A stretch of DNA of 43,715 nucleotides from Paraburkholderia sejongensis (GCF_020880815.1 NZ_JAJITD010000030.1:1-43715), one strand, 5' to 3'; counted from the first letter of the stretch, positions 17,505 to 26,231 are shown. Translations and numbers: made by a program. Notes: generated by a model from the letters alone, not told the origin.

Positions 17505-17795
17505 TGTTACAAGTTGCCAACTAATTTGGTTACTACCGACGGACTGGTCACGGCGTGCGCGGTTTGGCGTCCAGTGCGCCGGACCCATTCCGAACTCACG
17601 TGCAGTGACGATTTCTGGTTGCCGGGCCGCCCATCGCGTTGCAACATCGGACGAAACCCGAGCACAACTTTAGTTGACCGGGCGGCAGCCAGTAGAGACA
17701 ACTTTGGTCGAAACGGAGTTGGCCCCTCGGCCTTGAGCGACAAGGGTCGCCGGGAAATTTTGCGCAACAGCGGTAACAACTTTGGTCGTGCGAGC
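17505..17795. repeat. dispersed ACAACTTTGGTCG-like repeats
   Basis: ACAACTTTAGTTG (about 17670), ACAACTTTGGTCG (about 17698) and ACAACTTTGGTCG (about 17778) are on the same strand; AACTAATTTGGTTA (about 17519) is a possible fourth relative. The stretch encodes no supported protein. The arrangement resembles a small or degenerate iteron set, distinct from the main origin repeats. Confidence 0.45.
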
Positions 17796-17818
17796 GATTT
17801 GCCAAAAGAAGGGGGCCT

Positions 17819-18125
17819 GGTTGTCGCTATCCGTCCCTTCGTTTCCGGGTACTCTGTCCCATAACCTGTGACTTCACCGGTTCTGCGCGAGGTATCCGGC
17901 TGTGCGGCGGCGGCGGCCACGAGGCGACACGTGTGAGCCCCCAGCGGAGTGCGCGTGTTTTTCGGGAGACCGGCGTCGCTGGCAGGGCCCTGTCGCGCAA
18001 GCTCTGTCGCACCCTGGCCGCGGGCGGAAGCGCAGCACGCCTAGACGTGTGCGACGCTCCGGCGGCCGGAAGCGCCCACCGTCGCCAAGGCGCGACGGCG
18101 ATTGCGCGCACACATGCCGAAACCC
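17819..18125. repeat. diverged ~310-bp repeat, copy 2
   Basis: Second copy of the block at 15211-15535; the last 55 bases are nearly identical to copy 1. It ends at the ATG of a short frame that overlaps the next gene. Confidence 0.7.
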
Positions 18126-18215
18126 AGCGACGTGGAAATCGCGGTTCGGGATTCCAAGGGTAACGCTGTGCGCTATCAGCCCAGACGGGTCCGCGTGGCC
18201 GGATCGGGCGCATGA
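18114..18215 (+). CDS. small 33-residue frame, possible gene remnant
   Basis: The frame reads MPKPSDVEIAVRDSKGNAVR and ends with a TGA that overlaps the next start as ATGA. The sequence looks protein-like and the overlap suggests translational coupling, but its ATG lies inside the repeat at 17819-18125. It is therefore more likely the 3' end of a longer gene whose beginning was replaced by the repeat. No family is recognised. Confidence 0.35.
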   Translation: MPKPSDVEIAVRDSKGNAVRYQPRRVRVAGSGA

Positions 18216-18585
18216 ATGTAGCGTTTCCGGCCCTAGTTCTGTTCATCGTCGTTCTTCCCGGCTTCCTCTTCCGGCAATTCTTCCACCGAAACGAAGTTCG
18301 CACCTTTTATCACACTCCGTTCAGCGCGGTGGTTCTCAAAGCGCTGCTGGGTGCTGCGCTATTTAATGCCGCCGGCGCTGTCGTCGCCGTGCCGGCGGAT
18401 ACGAGATTGAACTGGGCGATGTTGTTCGGCTTCTCGTCGGCGGACCATCTTCCCTCAAGGACTTGGACGGTCGCCTAATCTGGCTCAATGTGCACCCCAT
18501 CGCCGGCGCGAGCTATTTCGTGCTCACGAACGGTCTCGCGCTCATCGCTGCTTTCCTGTGGCGCGGCGCTGTGCAGTGCAACTAA
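18212..18585 (+). pseudogene. membrane protein N-terminal part, frameshifted (DUF6338-like)
   Basis: The ATG at 18212 gives MNVAFPALVLFIVVLPGFLF then RQFFHRNEVRTFYHTPFS and a second hydrophobic helix, resembling the N-terminus of DUF6338-type membrane proteins. Its original frame ends at 18478. A neighbouring frame continues the same kind of sequence (SLKDLDGRLIWLNVHPIAGA, then a third hydrophobic segment) to a stop at 18583-18585, so a frameshift near 18430-18455 is likely. The family is usually over 200 residues, and the remaining part is missing where the Tn7-like module begins. Confidence 0.5.
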
Positions 18586-18653
18586 CTGTCATTGGCCGCA
18601 AGCCCTTCCACTAGCTTCGCCACAAACGGTTTGTCAAAAGAGAGGGTGGATTG

Positions 18654-19361
18654 TTACTCCGCGGATGGCACCGAACCGGGGCGATTTCTGTTAGCCATGC
18701 CCGGGGTATCAGCGCCTAGTCGTAGAAGCACTCGCTCCTGGATCGCGAGCCGGTCCTGCCGTCGCATCGCCTGCATGGTCGAACGGACAGGGAGGAGCCC
18801 ATAGCAGAAATGTGAACGACACCAGACGCAGCGGAATGGCGCTTCGATGACGCTAATGTTGATAATGAACGGACTCTCCCGGTGACATTGCGGACATCGC
18901 GTCCGGAGTCTTTGCCGATGGGCCGCGCAACGAGGTTCCTCCGCGAGCTGATGCAGCACACTATGGTAGCCGTGAGCGGCGCACTGCCGGCAATACCTGA
19001 ACGCCGTGTGATACCGATCACCCGAGGTCCTGTCGAGCAACGATATGCACAGCGAGTTTGATGGTAGGCGCAACAGTCGCCGAAGTTTATTGAAATCGAT
19101 CGCGCTTCGTAGTGGGACCACTCCTTCAAGTGGATCAGCGTCGGGGCACAACAGGCGCATCAGCACATCACCTGGCAGTGCGTTTGCGCAGGCAAATTTC
19201 CACAGAATCGAGACGAGGGATTCGCCCGGCATGAGCCAATCAGGATTGAACCCGCAGCGTGGCCGCCCGCCTTGCTGCCATTCGTCAACTGTCAGAATAG
19301 GGGGGCGCACTGCCTCGAGCACTTCGCAGCTAGGCGGTTGCGAGCACGCGTCCGGTTGCAT
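18654..19361 (-). CDS. tniQ: TniQ family target-selection protein
   Basis: The frame has the TniQ N-terminal motif MPGESLVSILWKFACAN and two zinc-binding clusters: YCRQCAAHGYHSVLHQL, CAAHRQRLRTRCPQCH and later FRCVWCRSHF. TniQ/TnsD proteins recognise the target and recruit the AAA+ regulator. The ATG at 19361 overlaps the end of tnsC by 32 bases, so translation is probably coupled; no separate ribosome site is visible, and an ATG 40 codons further upstream is possible but less likely. At 235 residues it is a short TniQ without an evident extra DNA-binding domain. Confidence 0.82.
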   Translation of the reverse strand: MQPDACSQPPSCEVLEAVRPPILTVDEWQQGGRPRCGFNPDWLMPGESLVSILWKFACANALPGDVLMRLLCPDADPLEGVVPLRSAIDFNKLRRLLRLPSNSLCISLLDRTSGDRYHTAFRYCRQCAAHGYHSVLHQLAEEPRCAAHRQRLRTRCPQCHRESPFIINISVIEAPFRCVWCRSHFCYGLLPVRSTMQAMRRQDRLAIQERVLLRLGADTPGMANRNRPGSVPSAE

Positions 19362-20310
19362 GGCGGGACTGAATATAGCCGCAATGATGAACAGCGTGGG
19401 TCCACAATGCTGGCTCAGGGCAGTAACCCGGCGCATCTGTGATCTCGCTTTCCTTGAGGAAAGTCTCGACGGCGCGGACAAACGACTCCATCGGCAGATC
19501 GAGGTTGCCGGGCAAGCTCGCCTTGTGATGCGCAGCCTTGAACGTCTGCCACAACTGGCGCGCGTCGCTTACCAGGCGATAGCCGGCGTCAAGCGCCTCG
19601 GGTATGTAAAAGCGTGTGAAGCTCCAGGGCGTGCGCTCCGGGTAGGCGGTCTGATCGTAACCGTTCAGGCACGTGGCGACGTCCTGGGCATTACGGATAC
19701 CGTAGAACGCGAGTTCGTCGACCATGAGCCGAGCAACGATCTGCGTCTTGCCTGCGAGCTGCAAGGCGGTCTTTTGCGCGAGCAGTTCCTCCTGCCCGAC
19801 GAGAAACGTGAAGAGCTTGATCTGCTGGCGGTCAAGCACATCATGCACGTCACGCAGCCACTCGTATTCATTTTCATTGAGCCTTTGGGCCTCGTCGAGG
19901 AACATGAGCACGGCGTTGCTTCCTGAGCGCGCGGCTGCCTCGCGAATGCGCAATGACAGGCGCGAACGTTTGGCCGAACTGGTGCCGGTGCTCGGTGGTG
20001 CATGGTCGCCCACCGCCTCCAGCAGAATCGCGAAGAAGGGGCCCTCCGCATGCCGCGGCTTGTGCTCGCACTGCGCATGGTAGGTGGTTATCTTCGGGTA
20101 CTGACGCGCGAGAAGCAGCCGAACGTATTCAATGGCCCTCGTTTTACCAACCTGCGATGGCCCATAGATGAGCGCGCCCATGATGCGGTAGCGCAGGCAG
20201 CGCGTGACGAGCTCATAGAATGCCTCGATCGCTGGTGTTGCCAGACGATAGTTGCCGGTAACGAGTGGGTGCAGCGATGGGTCGACCGGACGGGGAATTT
20301 TAGGCGACAT
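19330..20310 (-). CDS. TnsC/TniB-type AAA+ ATPase of Tn7-like element
   Basis: The 326-residue protein has a Walker A motif, GPSQVGKT (about residues 49-56), and a Walker B motif, VLMFLDEAQRLNENEYEW, followed by a sensor region (FTFLVGQEELL). It resembles TniB/TnsC-type AAA+ regulators that form filaments on target DNA and link TniQ to the transposase. The ATG at 20310 is preceded by GGGAGG. The frame is intact although the transposase upstream is broken. It starts 33 bases after the transposase region and overlaps tniQ. Confidence 0.85.
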   Translation of the reverse strand: MSPKIPRPVDPSLHPLVTGNYRLATPAIEAFYELVTRCLRYRIMGALIYGPSQVGKTRAIEYVRLLLARQYPKITTYHAQCEHKPRHAEGPFFAILLEAVGDHAPPSTGTSSAKRSRLSLRIREAAARSGSNAVLMFLDEAQRLNENEYEWLRDVHDVLDRQQIKLFTFLVGQEELLAQKTALQLAGKTQIVARLMVDELAFYGIRNAQDVATCLNGYDQTAYPERTPWSFTRFYIPEALDAGYRLVSDARQLWQTFKAAHHKASLPGNLDLPMESFVRAVETFLKESEITDAPGYCPEPALWTHAVHHCGYIQSRHATGRVLATA

Positions 20311-20343
20311 GACACACCTCCCAGCTTGAACAGCGGAGTTAAA

Positions 20344-22345
20344 TCACGTGACCGGTACCAATCGAAAAAAAAAGCTTTCGCGGGCGAACCACGATGCGTG
20401 GCTTAAGTTCGTTGACCGTGGTCGCTTGCGCATCCACGCCTGATGGTGTGACCGGTGTGTCGGTATTTGTCCCGGGAGGGGGGGCGGACCGACGGGACTG
20501 CGAACAGTCGGCGCCGATCCGAGCAGGCGCGTCGCATGAGCGAGCTCCGTCGCAGCTTTGCGGGTTCTCTTCGCCTGCCTCATCTTCTCGTCGACGTAGG
20601 CTTCAATCGGGTTGGGAGCGAGGTCAGCGTTGCGTCGCCGCCCGCGCGCCCGATTGCCCGAGAATCTGCTGACGCAGCTTGAGGTTGTGTGGCACAACAC
20701 GCCACGCGCCTTGCGCCTCGAGTACGCCGAGCTCCATGCCGTCAGCTAGGAAAGCGCGCACGGAGCGAAGGTCGACGGCGTTCATGTAGATCAGCAGATG
20801 CTGGCCGATGAGGTGCGCACTCATTGCAAGGACATGGTTTGTATAGCGTACGCCATACAGGTTGATGTGCGGACGCACCCCTGTTGCAGGTAGGCGCGCA
20901 CGCGGCATTGCCGTGCCGACTGCATCAGGCAAAGCGTCCGACGCTGATGTTCGGCCAGCCAGACGAGCATCGTCTCGCGGCCCCGCACGAAGTATTCCAT
21001 CGCCTCTAGCGGAGTCGCATTGTTGAGTCCCCGGTGCGGTGTGCCGTTGTAACCTGCGAAGGCGTACTCAACGAGTTCCGCCAGTTCATCGAGGGAGACG
21101 TAGAGACGCAGATCGCCTTTTGGATCCGAGAGCGCCCGGCGAAGGTCACGTATATGAGAACCGGTGTATCCCGGCAATCGTGAAGACAGCCGACTGGCAA
21201 TCGTGCCGAAGAACCGTTCGATGTAGGGCCGCTCGTCCGGACTGTGGTTCGTCCGGCATCAGCGAGGCAGCCGACGAATTCGCACCACGCCGTCATCGTT
21301 TCGTCGGCGAGGTTGGCCTTCGCGTTGTCGAGCCTGATCCACTGCCAGGTCACGTAGCCCAGTTCAGGCATCTTCCCTGACGGAAAGCCGTCGTGCGGTC
21401 CATACGTGAGGCCTGGTATTGTGAACGTTCGCGGGCAGTGAGGCATCAGTGCATTCTCGATAGTCTTGATGACGTCGTAGCGGCCATATTCCCTCGCTAA
21501 TGCAATATGAAATCCGATCACGGCACGCGTGCAAACGTCGATGATCACCAGCAGCCACACTCTTTCCATCTCGAATTCATCCGCGAAACCTAGCGGGTCG
21601 CGCACGACCACCTTGAGACGGACGTCCAGTCGGTGACCGTCGAACTCGACGACCAGATATGGCCGGACCGCTGCGGGAGCAACAGTGTCGTCAACGCGCG
21701 GCAGGCCTTTGAGATGCGTGGCGCCCGCAGAGCGCGCAGCCGAGCCGAAGTTTTGCAGCATCTCGGCCTTCGCCCGTCGCGAAAGCGAACGGATCGCACG
21801 GTCTGCCGTGTTCAGCGGGTAGTCCGCCGCTGTCAACCCGACTGACCGGCATTGGCGCAGAAAATTGTCGTGCAGCGATTCCAGACCACGCAGCCGCGTG
21901 CGCAGGTGCCCGTCACTATGGATCTGTTCAAGCCATACCTTGCGTTGCTTCACCTGTAGCAACAACCACCCTGTCAGCGTCGGCTAGCGTTCAAGCAACT
22001 GAGCGAGCGCACCAGCCGCACCGCGGCTGCCGTGCTCACCGCGCAACTGCACATCACGCACCGTGCGTAGTCTGCGATGCGCACGTAGTGGATGAGTGCC
22101 CGGAAGCCGAAGGGGCGGCCGTCAGCGTGAACTGTCTGGGCGCGCTCAAGCCCGCGGTACAACTGCCGGCGATTGAAGTTTGTCGATTTCTCAATGGCCC
22201 TGATCGGTTCGCCCGCGACGTAGCGCAGAATGGCCTGCCGCCGCGCCTGGAACATACGGCGGACCGGCTCTTCGAACTCGGTATTGGCGACAGTAGGCCA
22301 TGCGTTCACATCAATCGCCTGCAACTCCGGCTTGCGGCGGCTCAT
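20344..22345 (-). pseudogene. TnsB/TniA-type DDE transposase, multiply disrupted
   Basis: The start ATG at 22345 overlaps the tnsA stop (TAATG). The N-terminal part (MSRRKPELQAIDVNAWPTVA, then YRGLERAQTVHADGRPFGFR) is a DNA-binding region. The integrase core follows in another frame: VVEFDGHRLDVRLKVVV and WIRLDNAKANLADE hold the two Asp, and the Glu sits in PDERPYIERFFGTIASR in a third frame. Joining the pieces needs frameshifts near 22080, 21235, 20880 and 20645 and skips a TAG near 21986. The C-terminal part (IEAYVDEKMRQAKRTRKAAT) is the expected regulator-contacting tail. Intact relatives have about 600-700 residues. This copy cannot make an active transposase. Confidence 0.78.
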
Positions 22346-22977
22346 TATGTCGCCTCCACAGCGGTGAAAGTAGTCAGCAGCGAGAAAGGTTGCGTTTGAA
22401 TCTCCGGAGCGTTGACGCGACCCATGTGCATAAGGCCGAAGAGGGCAGCGCGAACGATCACCGGGTCGCTGGTCAGGAACTCGCGCTCGATATCGAGCAG
22501 TCGCCGTGGCTCCTGCACGAATTGCATGATGGCCGGCGGTAACGTTGTAGGCACGAGGCCCCGGTTCGCAACAAGGTACGGGAGGATGCGCTGCCAGTTG
22601 TCCGTCCACGCACGCGCCGCGGCGAGCTCAGCCGATGCAACAAACCGGACCTCCGCGGTGCAAGCGTCAATCTCGGCGCATGGCCCGTCTGGATTGGATG
22701 CCCAAAGCAGTTCGCTTAGTATCACTAACTCATCGCGATCAACGTAACGCACCCAGAAATCGGCGAGGTGACGGTCTTCGCTGATCAGCACGTAGCCCGG
22801 TCGCTCGCAGAAGGTGATCATCTTCGGGTTCGCCTCGAGCAGTAACCATTGTTCAAGCAACGCACGACGATAGAACATGACGCGGCGTGCGAGCTTGGGG
22901 CTGAAGGCTTCGAACCGGTGTGCGCCGCGTGGACGGCCAAGCGCGATCGGCCTGGTTACCTGAAGGGTATCCGCCAT
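22345..22977 (-). CDS. TnsA-like endonuclease of Tn7-like element
   Basis: The ATG at 22977 has AGGAGG upstream and gives a 210-residue protein. RRALLEQWLLLEANPKMITF, CERPGYV and HLADFWVRYVDRDELVIL follow the order of the TnsA N-terminal PD-(D/E)XK nuclease, which makes the 5' cuts at transposon ends so that Tn7-like elements move by cut-and-paste. The position expected to hold the catalytic Glu/Gln-x-Lys reads ELVILSE, with no lysine. Either catalysis is lost or the lysine is placed differently. It is the first gene of the module and its stop overlaps tnsB. Confidence 0.6.
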   Translation of the reverse strand: MADTLQVTRPIALGRPRGAHRFEAFSPKLARRVMFYRRALLEQWLLLEANPKMITFCERPGYVLISEDRHLADFWVRYVDRDELVILSELLWASNPDGPCAEIDACTAEVRFVASAELAAARAWTDNWQRILPYLVANRGLVPTTLPPAIMQFVQEPRRLLDIEREFLTSDPVIVRAALFGLMHMGRVNAPEIQTQPFSLLTTFTAVEAT

Positions 22978-23022
22978 GAGGTCAGCCTCCTGCGAACGGG
23001 ATTCGAAGCGTAGGAGGCGAGC

Positions 23023-23155
23023 TGACAAATTTAATACGGACATACGTGAGTTGACACTTTTATGCCGATTCGTAGGGCAATAAAAGTGTCAACATGCGCG
23101 CGTTCTGGCCCGCGGTTACTGGGAGAGACCGGTGACAGATTTATTACGTCCTGCG
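23023..23155. repeat. candidate Tn7-like end-binding repeats
   Basis: Four sites share TGACA, a short A/T-rich TTTA block and a nearby CG: about 23024 (TGACAAATTTAATACGG), 23052 (TGACACTTTTATGCCG), inverted 23077-23091 (TGACACTTTTATTGCC on the minus strand) and 23132 (TGACAGATTTATTACG). TTGACACTTTTAT at 23051-23063 and its exact complement at 23080-23092 form a 13-bp inverted repeat. Arrays of about 20-bp transposase sites are normal at Tn7-like ends. Confidence 0.55.
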
Positions 23156-23537
23156 GCAGCTCGCGCGCGAAGGCGTACACGTGGGTCGCAAGCGGGTGGC
23201 ACGTCTCATACGTAGGGCGGGTCTGTGCGGGGCCAGCCGGCGGCGCTGGCCGCGCACCACACGGCCACGCGCAGGCGCGCGGCGGGCGCCTGATCTGGTG
23301 CGCCGGCACTTCAGTGCCGAGGCGACAAATGTGCTGTGGGTCGCAGATGCGACCTATGTACCCACGGGCGAAGGATTTCTCTATCTGGCGATCGTGCTGG
23401 ATGTGTTCAGCCGTCGCATCGTCGGCTGGGCGATGTCAAACCATCTGTATACCGAACTGATGTTGCGCGCGTTGGACATGGCGTTGCAGCAACGACGCCA
23501 TGAAGGTGTGATTCGACATTCCGACCAAGGCTGCCAA

Positions 23538-24988
23538 GGCGGATTCAACCGGTCCTCGCAACACTGCATTGTTGAACAGATTTCAGGTAGTCGTCCAGGG
23601 CTTCCGCAGGCGTCTTCCATCCAAGAGTTTTTCGTGGCCTTGAGTTCAATGTGTTAGCAACGGCCTGGATCTCCCGGGCACTCCACCGGGACAAGTCTGT
23701 GCCTTTTGGAAAGTACTGTCGTAGAAGGCCGTTAGTGTTTTCATTCGTACCACGCTGCCACGGGCTTTGCGGGTCGGCGAAGAATACCTTCACGCCAGAC
23801 TCGATTGTGAAGCGGGCGTGATCGGAAAGCTCCTTGCCACGATCCCATGTCAATGACCGCCATAATTCGGCAGGCAAGTCAGTCACAGTCTTCTTGAGTG
23901 CGTTAGCCATCGTGACGGCCCCGTAGCCGGCTAGTGCAGGCCCGTTCTTCGTCCGCGGAATCAAGCCGTAGCCTTTCTCTCGAGGTAAATGCACGAGCAT
24001 CGTGAAACGGCTTGATCTTTCCACTAGTGTACCGATGGCGGATCGATTCAGGCCAATGAGGAGGTCGCCTTCCCAATGGCCCGGCACCGCACGATCTTCC
24101 GCTTCTGCAGGGCGACTGGAAATCATCACCTGCTCACTGACATGCGCCCACGCCTTGGCACGCGCTCTCGCTCGAGGAACGCGCAACGCGCGCCCAGTGC
24201 GCAGGCAGCCCACCAGCTCGCGCTTGAGTGCGCCGCGTCCTTGAATATAAAGCGCTTCATAAATGGCTTCGTGGGAAATGCGCATCGATTCGTCATCCGG
24301 GAAATCTACCCGCAACCGGTTGGCAATCTGTTCGGGTGACCAGCCATTGACCCAGGTTCGATCGCCGCGATGGGGCTTATTCCGACCCTTAAACGGTGCC
24401 TGTCGAGGCCCAGCAATTGCACGGCCATTAGCGTCATGAACTTTGCCTTCCAGGCGCTCCTGTACATATTGGCGCAGTCGTTCATTAGTTGTCAGCTTCG
24501 CCGGCTTCGGTCGTTTCGCGAATCGATCCGCCTTCCACTGCGCGACAGAGGCACGATACTCGAGATACCCACTGCGCGTTGCAGCATTGCGCGTGAGTTC
24601 TCGCGGAACGGTCGATGGACTGCGTTCGATACGCCGAGCGATTGCGCGCACTCCGAGGCCTTGGGCAGCGAGCAATGCTATCTCTTCCCGCTCGGGGAAC
24701 GACAGGTATCGACCAGCGATAGGTTTGGACATGAATAGTGGCATGCCGCCACGATAGCGGAACCAGCGTGAGCCCACCGCCTGAGATGCGCCTACCCTGC
24801 GCTGCCTTCTCGCTTGTAATGCCAGTCGCAATCTGTTGCCAGAAGCGACGCTCGATATCGTTTCCAAGCGATGGCGCGCCTGGCGAGTACATCGCTGCTC
24901 GACCGGTCAACCGATACACCTGCTTTGCACTTCGCACCACGCAACACCTCCTCGATTAAAGGTGTTGCGAGGACCGGTTGAATCCGCC
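23538..24988 (-). mobile_element. complete IS30-family element (1451 bp) with 3-bp target duplication
   Basis: The terminal inverted repeats begin GGCGGATTCAACCGGTCCTC at 23538 and are mirrored up to 24988. Target duplication CAA occurs at 23535-23537 and 24989-24991, and removing the element restores a continuous IS3 orfB frame. A single transposase gene on the minus strand fills it. Confidence 0.93.
23545..24744 (-). CDS. IS30-family transposase
   Basis: From the ATG at 24744 the protein has 399 residues. It begins with an HTH region (RYLSFPEREEIALLAAQGLG, then VRAIARRIERSPSTVPREL), followed by WVNGWSPEQIANRL and the DDE core: GHWEGDLLIG (Asp), LTWDRGKELSDH (Asp) and SPWQRGTNENTNGLLRQYFP (Glu). 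All catalytic positions are present and the frame is unbroken, so the element may be active. The frame extends upstream to a TTG at 24867; the ATG was preferred because family homology starts there. The C-terminus ends seven bases inside the IS. Confidence 0.92.
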   Translation of the reverse strand: MPLFMSKPIAGRYLSFPEREEIALLAAQGLGVRAIARRIERSPSTVPRELTRNAATRSGYLEYRASVAQWKADRFAKRPKPAKLTTNERLRQYVQERLEGKVHDANGRAIAGPRQAPFKGRNKPHRGDRTWVNGWSPEQIANRLRVDFPDDESMRISHEAIYEALYIQGRGALKRELVGCLRTGRALRVPRARARAKAWAHVSEQVMISSRPAEAEDRAVPGHWEGDLLIGLNRSAIGTLVERSSRFTMLVHLPREKGYGLIPRTKNGPALAGYGAVTMANALKKTVTDLPAELWRSLTWDRGKELSDHARFTIESGVKVFFADPQSPWQRGTNENTNGLLRQYFPKGTDLSRWSAREIQAVANTLNSRPRKTLGWKTPAEALDDYLKSVQQCSVARTG

Positions 24989-25277
24989 CAATATACATCC
25001 ATTGCCTTTGGACGGCGCTGCCGCGAAGCAGGCTTACAGCCATCGATGGGCCCGGTCGGCGATGCTTACTACAACGCGATGTGCGAGTCGTTCTTCGGCA
25101 CACTCGAAGCCGAACTGCTCTGTCGCGAACACTTCGCGACCCACGAACAGGCACGGCGGTGCCTCTGCTCGTTTCTGGAGAGCTGGTACAACATACGCCG
25201 CCTGCGTAGCAGCATCGGCTACCGTTCGCCGCTCGAGTTCGAAAATCTGCATGCGCAAGATCAAAGCTTATCGCCGC

Positions 25278-25348
25278 GCGGGTTGTCCACCGCCGGGCAG
25301 CGTCGTGGTCGTGACAGGCGACCCGCCGCCCGGCCGTGGACAACCCGC
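25278..25348. repeat. long imperfect inverted repeat (hairpin) after IS3 orfB
   Basis: GCGGGTTGTCCAC at 25278-25290 is the exact complement of GTGGACAACCCGC at 25336-25348, and inner GC-rich arms (CCGGGC / GCCCGG) extend the pairing. The loop is about 30 bases. There is no T-run, so it is not a simple terminator. It may be an IS end structure or the folded site of another element. Confidence 0.6.
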
Positions 25349-25479
25349 GATTCAACCTTATCAGGAGGTGCCGCACCGCATTAGACTCAACTGCAAATCT
25401 ATCCGTCGAACCGGGTCAACTTCAGTCAACTTGTTCGGTAGGCGAAAGAGGTGATCCATAGGAATGCATATCTACCGTC

Positions 25480-26217
25480 TTACGCCGCCTTGCGGGCGCA
25501 CGAAGCCCAATCCCAGGCCGCGCTGGCCTGAGCACGCGCTTCGCGTTTGTGCTGCGCGTTGCGATTATAGCGACACCCCATGAACAGATTGGAAACCTGT
25601 CTGTGAACCGAAGCGAAGCGTTGCAGCTGGTGAGCCGATTTGAAGCGCCCCATCACCTTCTCGCGCACCGGCGTAGGCTAGTGCGAATTCTCCGCCCGGT
25701 TGTCCAGCCCCTCGTGCTGCCGGTGTTCGAGGTTCAGGCCGAGTTCTGCATTGGCCGCCGCGTAGCTGCGCAGCCTGTCCGTCACGATCACACGTGGACG
25801 TCCGTGGCGCCTGAGCAGCTTGCGCATGAGCCGTTTGGGGGGCCTGGTCGCGCCGGCTTTGCACCAGCACGTCGAGCCGTGCGCCGTGCTGGTCGACCGC
25901 CCGCCACAGCCAGTGCCTGCTGCCGTTGATCGTCACGACGACCTCATCCAGGTGCCACTTGCCGCCGCGCCCCAGCGCCGTCGAGCGGATGCGCTTCGCG
26001 ATCGCCTGGCCGAACTTCGTCGCCCAGCTCCGCGCCGTTTCATGCGTGAGCTCGACGCCCCGCGCGGCCAGCCGTTCCTCGACCATGCGCAGACTTAGCG
26101 GGGGAAAGCGGTAGTAGAGCCCCACCGCATAGCTGATGATTTCAGGCGGGAATCGATAGCCTTGAAGGCGATCGATGCGTCGACCGCCGGCAGAATGGTG
26201 GCACTGGTTTTCTTCAT
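25480..26217 (-). pseudogene. IS6-family transposase, frameshifted
   Basis: The start MKKTSATILPAVDASIAFK at 26217 leads in a second frame to GYRFPPEIISYAVGLYYRFP, ERLAARGVELTHETARSWAT and GKWHLDEVVVTINGSRHWLW (first catalytic Asp), then shifts again near 25860. The end, VMGRFKSAHQLQRFASVHRQ and CRYNRNAQHKREARA, lies in a third frame that ends at 25480. These are the IS6/IS26-type landmarks. At least two frameshifts (near 26160 and 25860), probably also one near 25680, inactivate it. Confidence 0.8.
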
Positions 26218-26231
26218 GCACCATTCTACTC

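Larger units (their letters stand above)
18654..23094 (-). mobile_element. Tn7-like transposition module (tnsA-tnsB-tnsC-tniQ order)
   Basis: Four co-directional genes with overlaps or gaps of 1-35 bases encode a TnsA-like endonuclease, a Mu/Tn7-type DDE transposase (decayed), an AAA+ ATPase and a TniQ target-site protein. This is the core order of Tn7-like elements. Candidate end sequence TGTTGACACTTTTATTGCCC (minus strand) starts at 23094, with related repeats around it. No matching end is visible downstream of tniQ, and no cargo lies between the genes and either boundary, so the element is probably cut on its left side and no longer mobile. Confidence 0.7.
23143..25384 (+). pseudogene. IS3-family orfB (transposase), interrupted by IS30 and 5'-truncated
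   Basis: Before the insertion the frame reads LRQLAREGVHVGRKRVARLI, NVLWVADATYVPTGEGFLYL (first Asp) and GVIRHSDQGCQ (second Asp). It resumes after position 24988 with YTSIAFGRRCREAGLQPSMG and YYNAMCESFFGTLEAE (catalytic Glu), ending in the usual GYRSPLEFE tail near 25250. The split falls exactly between two codons' worth of duplicated CAA. The first part of orfB and all of orfA are missing next to the Tn7-like end, so this IS was already truncated there. The frame runs on to 25384 through a large inverted repeat. Confidence 0.85.
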
